NCBI GenBank assembly: GCA_964593555.1
Contig: CAZQIC010000134.1
Span: 1 to 12,062 of the forward strand
DNA length: 12,062 bases
Source of the DNA: CAZQIC01 sp964593555
GTDB lineage: Bacteria > Bacteroidota > Bacteroidia > JAFLBG01
Reading direction: 5' to 3'
A program made the translations under genes and the position numbers. Shown one piece after another: positions 7,710 to 12,062 of the stretch (positions are counted from its first letter, which is position 1; each line of letters starts with the position of its first letter). The notes below the pieces were generated by a model, which was not told the DNA's origin, searched no databases, and saw only the letters and a program-made list of their open reading frames with translations.

Positions 7710-8911
7710 TGAATATTGATACTATTTTTAAAACTCAACCAAGGCGTACCGAGAAAAAAAACACTCAGGAGAGATATAAACTCCCTACAGATGTGAGATA
7801 TTGTGTTAAATGTACAATATCAAATCAGCGACCCAGAGTTACTTTTGATGAACAAGGGGTATGTTCTGCTTGTAATTATGCTGAATATAAAAAGAAGCAG
7901 GTAGATTGGAAACAAAGAGAAAATGAGTTAAAAATATTATTGGATAAGCATCGTAAGAATGATGGAAGTTATGATGTTATTGTTCCCTGCAGTGGTGGAA
8001 AAGATGCTGCATATATAGCTCATGAGTTAAAAACAAAATACGGGATGAATCCGTTGACTGTAACATGGGCGCCTCACCTGTATACCGATATTGGATTTAA
8101 AAATCTTCATGAAATGTCTCGTGTTGGTGATTTGGCCAATATTTTAATGACTCCTCCGGGTAAAGTTCATCGCTTATTAACAAGGTTATCGTTTGAAATT
8201 TTAGGAGATCCATTTCAGCCTTTCATCTATGGGCAGTCAAATTACCCAATGCATATTTCTATACAGCATAAAGTGCCATTGATAATGTATGGTGAAAATG
8301 GAGAAGTGGAATATGGTGGAGATATGAAAAATGCTTTTGTTCCAACCAGGAATTATAAAACGGATCATAAGGTGCATTACTTTTCTGGCCTTGGTCCAGA
8401 GGATCTGCTTAAGTATGGTCTTTCAGAAAAAGATATTAAAGTATATTTACCACCATCAAATGAAGATCTGGATAAACAGGACACAGAAATTCATTTTTAT
8501 GGTTATTACAAAAAATGGATTCCTCAGGAAAATTATTATTACTGTGTTCAGAATACCGGATTTTCTGCGAATCCGGTACGAAGTGAGGGAACCTATTCAA
8601 AATATGCTTCGTTGGATGACAAAACAGATGGCTTTCATTATTATCTGAGTTTTATAAAATTTGGAATTGGAAGGTGTACTTCAGATACTGCGCATGAAAT
8701 TCGCGATGGACACTTAACTAGGGAAGAGGGAATTGCTCTAGTGAAAAAATTCGATGGAGAATTTCCTGCAAAATACTTTAATGCTTTTCTTGAGTATTGT
8801 GGTATATCTGAAGAATATTTTTGGGAAGTTATCGATAGCTGGAGGTCTGATCATCTTTGGAAAAAAGATGAAAATGGGAAGTGGGTATTGAAGCATGCAA
8901 TATTTTATTAG
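7709..8911 (+). CDS. wbuX: N-acetyl sugar amidotransferase (WbuX/WbpG/PseA/PtmG family)
   Basis: Members of this family use ATP and ammonia to convert an acetamido group on a sugar into acetamidino. Characterised relatives are PseA (pseudaminic acid), WbpG (O-antigen) and the Campylobacter legionaminate homologue PtmG. Seen: a four-cysteine, probably zinc-binding knuckle (Cys32, Cys35, Cys52, Cys55), then a PP-loop ATP pyrophosphatase motif VPCSGGKDAAY (92-102), and a long C-terminal part with YGENGEVEYGG (194-204) and FGIGRCTSDTAHEIRDG (318-334). At 400 aa it is somewhat longer than the core family and ends in a Trp/Lys-rich tail. It follows the HisH-like gene with a TGATG overlap. The substrate is inferred from the neighbours to be legionaminic acid or its CMP form. 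Confidence 0.9.
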   Translation: MNIDTIFKTQPRRTEKKNTQERYKLPTDVRYCVKCTISNQRPRVTFDEQGVCSACNYAEYKKKQVDWKQRENELKILLDKHRKNDGSYDVIVPCSGGKDAAYIAHELKTKYGMNPLTVTWAPHLYTDIGFKNLHEMSRVGDLANILMTPPGKVHRLLTRLSFEILGDPFQPFIYGQSNYPMHISIQHKVPLIMYGENGEVEYGGDMKNAFVPTRNYKTDHKVHYFSGLGPEDLLKYGLSEKDIKVYLPPSNEDLDKQDTEIHFYGYYKKWIPQENYYYCVQNTGFSANPVRSEGTYSKYASLDDKTDGFHYYLSFIKFGIGRCTSDTAHEIRDGHLTREEGIALVKKFDGEFPAKYFNAFLEYCGISEEYFWEVIDSWRSDHLWKKDENGKWVLKHAIFY

Positions 8912-8947
8912 AACCCATAAGTATCTTTTGTTCTATTTAGTTTAATA

Positions 8948-10171
8948 TTGGTTCTTTTGAAAAAAAAAACTTTAGTAGTACTTGATCCACATCGGACTGA
9001 TCTTATAGGTCCCTTGAAGAGCATTTTTAAGTATTATGAATGTTTTTTTATTTATTTCAACACCAAGGAGCACGATATAAACTATTCTCAGAATGAGATT
9101 AGCAATAATTTATTTTGGAGCGACTACGATAGTGCTTTTGATCTGGTAAAACAAATAGCTCCAGAAAAAGTTTTTTTTTATACCCTGGAGTCATATAATC
9201 ATCATGCTCTTTTAGTAGCCTGCAAGATCAATAAAATAAGAACTATTCATGTTGAACACGGCTTGCAGGATTTGAAGAATAAAGTATCGTATGAAGAGTC
9301 GATGCTTGGAACGCAGCCTACAGTAAGAAAAAAAGTGTTGAGATATGACTCAAATAGATTTTTAATAGGAACAATTATACGATCTATACTTTATCATCCC
9401 GTTATAGGAATCAATTTTATTAGGTTTTTTCTCATAAGGAGAAAACACACTATTATTGAGACTTTTTTACTGTTAAATTCTCCTTCACTTGTTCCGGATA
9501 AATTTTTAACCTTTAGTGAAGCAACCTTCGATTTTTATCGAAAAATTTATAAATTGAATGAGTCCTATCCTGTATCATTTGTTGGAATACCATACTTTGA
9601 CTATTTGTCAGAAATGATAGATGAAACTGGCCTTGGAGATAATATGCTTTTTATTGATCAGCCTTTTCATGAACAGAACGCAATGGGGTGGACTATCGAA
9701 AGCAAAAAAGAACTTTTAACTGATTTGGCAAATGTTTGTAAAAAATGCAATAAGATTTTTTATTTTAAACCGCACCCTGTTACTGATATAAGGATTGTTG
9801 AATTTGTGACCAATTTAACTTGTTCTGTTATTGTTAGCAATACTCAGATAATTGACACTGTGAAGAAATGTAAGTTTATTTTGGGGTTTGATTCTACTTT
9901 GCTCGTCCCTCTTATTGCTTTAAATGAAACAATTTGTTTTTCTTTAAATAATCATCCGTATTCATCTGCGGGTAATATCTCAGAGTTTCTTACTTCATCG
10001 GGTGCGATTGATTCAATAAACAATGTTGCCGACTTCGAACATGTTTTTAAGAATTTTGAATTTTATTATGAGAAGCAAAAAAATAATAAAAAAAAATTTA
10101 TCAAAAAGTGGATGAATAAGTTCGATGGTAATTCGTCAGAAAGATTTATAAACGAATTGATAAACTGTTAG
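8948..10171 (+). CDS. Putative GT-B glycosyltransferase, candidate nonulosonic acid transferase
   Basis: I cannot assign an exact family. The layout is GT-B-like: an N-terminal half with VVLDPHR near the start and VEHGLQDL (102-109), and a C-terminal half with YFKPHP (272-277) and LGFDSTLLVPLIAL (312-325). An acidic-x-Gly motif in the N half, an HP motif and a Ser/Thr motif in the C half recur in bacterial sialyltransferase and polysialyltransferase families. Related HG, KPHP and DSS/DST motifs occur in CDP-glycerol glycerophosphotransferases and KpsC/KpsS-like capsule proteins. Being the next gene after a CMP-sugar pathway, it may transfer the finished sugar (inference). No ATG is available near the start; TTG at 8948 or 8957 must serve, the second giving MKKKTLVVLD directly before a run of ten A. 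A 36-base gap separates it from wbuX. A basic helix (about 376-392) could touch membrane. Confidence 0.6.
   Translation: MVLLKKKTLVVLDPHRTDLIGPLKSIFKYYECFFIYFNTKEHDINYSQNEISNNLFWSDYDSAFDLVKQIAPEKVFFYTLESYNHHALLVACKINKIRTIHVEHGLQDLKNKVSYEESMLGTQPTVRKKVLRYDSNRFLIGTIIRSILYHPVIGINFIRFFLIRRKHTIIETFLLLNSPSLVPDKFLTFSEATFDFYRKIYKLNESYPVSFVGIPYFDYLSEMIDETGLGDNMLFIDQPFHEQNAMGWTIESKKELLTDLANVCKKCNKIFYFKPHPVTDIRIVEFVTNLTCSVIVSNTQIIDTVKKCKFILGFDSTLLVPLIALNETICFSLNNHPYSSAGNISEFLTSSGAIDSINNVADFEHVFKNFEFYYEKQKNNKKKFIKKWMNKFDGNSSERFINELINC
8960..8969 (+). repeat. Poly-A tract (A10) at the start of the putative transferase gene
   Basis: Ten consecutive A encode the lysines right after the possible TTG start at 8957. 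It is the longest homopolymer I noticed in the window. A one-base length change would put the gene out of frame from either TTG, so it could switch expression. No ATG in another frame would rescue a shifted version. Runs of eight or nine A or T are common elsewhere here, so chance is a fair explanation. Confidence 0.4.
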
Positions 10172-10193
10172 CTAATCCTGAAAGGTATAAAGG

Positions 10194-11396
10194 TCACATC
10201 TTTTGATCGAGGTGTTTTCCTTTTTCAATATGTGAGAAATCTGAAACGTATTTGTTCAGGAATTCAATGATACTTTCTTTACTTAAATTATTGTTAAATA
10301 AATCACTGGCCTCTCTTAATATTGATATCACATTATGTGTGTGTTGTTTTTGTTCCTTTATTACACCAATGTTTGTGTATAACTCCCAATTTACTTTATC
10401 ATCCTCGGTAAAAAATTCCTCATATAATTTTTCGCCAGATGTATCAGTTGAAAAAAGATAAACCGGATAATTGCTTCCATTCTTAAAATGTTTCATTTTT
10501 TGTTTTGCCTCCTCCTCACTACTACAATAGTCTATTTTTATTTTTAGTTCTTCAAAAAAGGCAAGCATTGTATTTTTAAACGGGATTAAATCTTTTTTGT
10601 CTGAAAGTCTGGGTATAAATATATTGCCACTTTCTCCCAGCAAACATGCCAGCAAGCATAATTTTCCTGCTTCTTCAGGAGAAACAAAATATCTGGATAC
10701 ATCTGACGGACAGGCTATCGGCTGATTTTTTTCTATACGATTGATAAAGCTATCTAAAAGGCTTCCATTAGAAAATGCTACATTTGCAAATCTGGCAGTT
10801 GTAATATTAAAATCCTTTTGGTAGGAAAATATGATATCCTCCATAATTTTTTTGGTAGCACCCATTACGCTCACAGGGTTAGTAGCTTTATCTGTTGAGA
10901 CACAAAAAAAATACTCCGGCTTTTGTTTTAATAGTATTGTTAATAGTTTATTAGCATTAATAAAATTATTTTCAAACATTGCCCATGTTGAATATTCATC
11001 TTTTTCACTTCTAACATGTTTATGTGCCGCGAAATTGGCAACAATTTCAAAAGGGCCCTTTTCAAAATATATTTTTTCAAAAACAGGACTTGAAAAATTT
11101 ATTGCATAAGTTTTAATTTCTGGTAAATTACTATTGTTAGAGCTTCTTAATTCCCGCACTATTTCTGCAAGATCGTTCTCGTTCGTATCTATGATATATA
11201 AGCGACTTAATTGAAACTGTACTAGTTCTTTTATAAAGTTTGATCCTATTGTACCCGCACCTCCGATTATTAATGCTGATTTATTTTTTATTCTTTTCTC
11301 AAGAATATTTTTGTTCCTTTCTACATCTTCATGAAAAAGATTTTCCTCCCGGCGAGTTATTTTTTTAATAATCGAATTTATAACGTAACTATTCAT
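10194..11396 (-). CDS. Nucleotide-sugar 4,6-dehydratase, soluble PglF/CapD-type SDR (Polysacc_synt_2)
   Basis: This extended short-chain dehydrogenase probably makes the 4-keto-6-deoxy sugar that LegC needs. Residues 41-57 hold the NAD(P)-binding ALIIGGAGTIGS loop, IIDTNEND (68-75) follows strand two, NFAAHKHVRSEKD (121-133) matches the family, and VSTDKATNPVSVMGATKK (166-183) carries the active site. Asp169, Lys170 and Met178 have the spacing of Asp396, Lys397 and Met405 in PglF, so the usual YxxxK is MxxxK, as in the PglF/WbpM group. No membrane segments are seen, unlike full-length PglF. The 400 aa fit the soluble dehydratase often found with neuB clusters. The C-terminal 100 residues are divergent and hydrophilic. 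It differs from the GDP-mannose-dehydratase-like LegB of Campylobacter. It is convergent with the transferase gene (22-base gap). A weak AGAAG precedes the ATG. Confidence 0.8.
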   Translation of the reverse strand: MNSYVINSIIKKITRREENLFHEDVERNKNILEKRIKNKSALIIGGAGTIGSNFIKELVQFQLSRLYIIDTNENDLAEIVRELRSSNNSNLPEIKTYAINFSSPVFEKIYFEKGPFEIVANFAAHKHVRSEKDEYSTWAMFENNFINANKLLTILLKQKPEYFFCVSTDKATNPVSVMGATKKIMEDIIFSYQKDFNITTARFANVAFSNGSLLDSFINRIEKNQPIACPSDVSRYFVSPEEAGKLCLLACLLGESGNIFIPRLSDKKDLIPFKNTMLAFFEELKIKIDYCSSEEEAKQKMKHFKNGSNYPVYLFSTDTSGEKLYEEFFTEDDKVNWELYTNIGVIKEQKQHTHNVISILREASDLFNNNLSKESIIEFLNKYVSDFSHIEKGKHLDQKM

Positions 11397-11553
11397 AACT
11401 TCTACAATAGATTCATGTATATTATTATTCTAAAATACATTAATAATATTAAAGAATTCCAGTTTTTTGTAAAATTGATTCCAATTAAAGGGGCTAACTA
11501 ATTTGCCGAAGATATAAAATAAAGAAAAAATAGAAGTTATTGCTTCACTAATT
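11397..11553. other. Intergenic region upstream of the minus-strand dehydratase gene
   Basis: This 157-base, very AT-rich gap separates two minus-strand genes and probably holds the dehydratase promoter. I see no clear TTTG/TAnnTTTG pair or terminator hairpin. On the minus strand one frame stays open for about 45 codons without a start codon; I do not consider it a gene. Confidence 0.4.
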
Positions 11554-12062
11554 TTAATGAGGAATTATTTTATAAAGATAAATTTTCCAGTATGAATCGT
11601 TATTTTCAAACGCTTTAATAAATTTTAAATTTAAATCCTTGTAGTTGCCAATTGGTAATGCGCATAACACAAATTCACAATTCATTTCGTATAAAAGCTT
11701 TGTATTTATTTCCAATTTTTTAATTGTACGCAGACTTTTTTTGGAGCTTAAATAATCAAATGCGAGTTCTGAAGAAAAAATATAACAGCGACTTCCCCAG
11801 CCGTCAAAATATCCCTTTAGCTCAGAATTTTTGTTCAGTTCTTTTTCTATAACTGGTCTGAATTTGTTTTTATACTCAAGAGGATAGTTGTTTTGATAAC
11901 TATCAAGCGTATAAAATCCATTAAATTGTGCAATATTAGGGTATATTCCAACGCTAACAACTTTATATTCATTTTGTGGTTTCTCAATAGTGTTTTTTAT
12001 TTCATTAAATAAATCATTGGCATAAAACTGTTTAAAGGTTGGGTGTCTTGTTCCTAATCCGA
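11554..12062 (-). CDS. C-terminal part of a DUF6044 (YkoS-like) protein, truncated by the window edge
   Basis: The last 168 residues of a protein whose start lies beyond the right edge of the window. Read on the minus strand, it contains VVSVGIYPNIAQFNGFYTLD, NNYPLEYKNKFRPVIEKEL and YFDGWGSRCYIFSSE. I recognise this series of blocks from DUF6044 proteins such as YkoS of Bacillus subtilis, which are large multi-pass membrane proteins with a C-terminal extracytoplasmic domain. No function is established to my knowledge. Their polytopic architecture and frequent location in polysaccharide loci suggest a glycosyltransferase or modification role (inference). No membrane span falls in the visible part; it ends in YLYKIIPH and a TAA. 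It lies 157 bases upstream of the dehydratase gene on the same strand, so the two may or may not share a transcript. Confidence 0.6.
   Translation of the reverse strand, partial: GLGTRHPTFKQFYANDLFNEIKNTIEKPQNEYKVVSVGIYPNIAQFNGFYTLDSYQNNYPLEYKNKFRPVIEKELNKNSELKGYFDGWGSRCYIFSSELAFDYLSSKKSLRTIKKLEINTKLLYEMNCEFVLCALPIGNYKDLNLKFIKAFENNDSYWKIYLYKIIPH

Noticed and set aside
10160..10200. Bidirectional terminator between the convergent genes
   Set aside because: Only a short TTAGCTAA palindrome and a direct AAAGGT repeat are visible; no stable GC-rich stem followed by a T run.
1..12062. tRNA, rRNA, CRISPR arrays, insertion-sequence ends or attachment sites
   Set aside because: I looked for cloverleaf-like segments, regularly spaced repeats and terminal inverted repeats and saw none I could support.

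Overview
This AT-rich window (roughly one third G+C by eye) is part of a bacterial surface-polysaccharide or glycoprotein-glycan locus. It is built around making a CMP-activated nonulosonic (sialic-acid-like) sugar, most likely legionaminic acid carrying an acetamidino group. Nearly all gene starts lack a Shine-Dalgarno sequence, which together with the base composition suggests Bacteroidota. This is an inference; other AT-rich groups with similar clusters, such as Leptospira, are not excluded.

Layout. Positions 1-570 are degraded: the C-terminal remnant of a SAM-dependent methyltransferase (96-320), then about 250 bases with a stop-interrupted reading frame I cannot identify. From 571 to 8911 nine plus-strand genes are packed head to tail, most with 1-4 base overlaps or gaps of 1-3 bases: neuB, neuC, neuD, a CBS-domain sugar-1-phosphate nucleotidyltransferase, neuA, the aminotransferase legC, a HisF-like gene, a HisH-like gene, and a WbuX/PseA-like N-acetyl sugar amidotransferase. 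A tenth plus-strand gene (8948-10171) looks like a GT-B fold glycosyltransferase and may attach the finished sugar. On the minus strand, converging on it, are a soluble nucleotide-sugar 4,6-dehydratase of the PglF/CapD type (10194-11396) and the C-terminal end of a DUF6044 (YkoS-like) protein that runs off the window edge (11554-12062).

How the genes fit together (inference from families). The nucleotidyltransferase activates a hexosamine-1-phosphate. The minus-strand dehydratase could make the 4-keto-6-deoxy sugar. LegC aminates C4, NeuD acetylates that amine, and NeuC releases the nucleotide while epimerising C2. NeuB condenses the product with phosphoenolpyruvate, and NeuA makes the CMP sugar. 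HisH would release ammonia from glutamine and HisF would channel it to the ATP-dependent amidotransferase, which turns an acetamido group into acetamidino. The best leads are the HisF-like protein, which keeps ammonia-gate residues but has Glu where HisF has a catalytic Asp, and the unassigned transferase with a TTG start beside a run of ten A.
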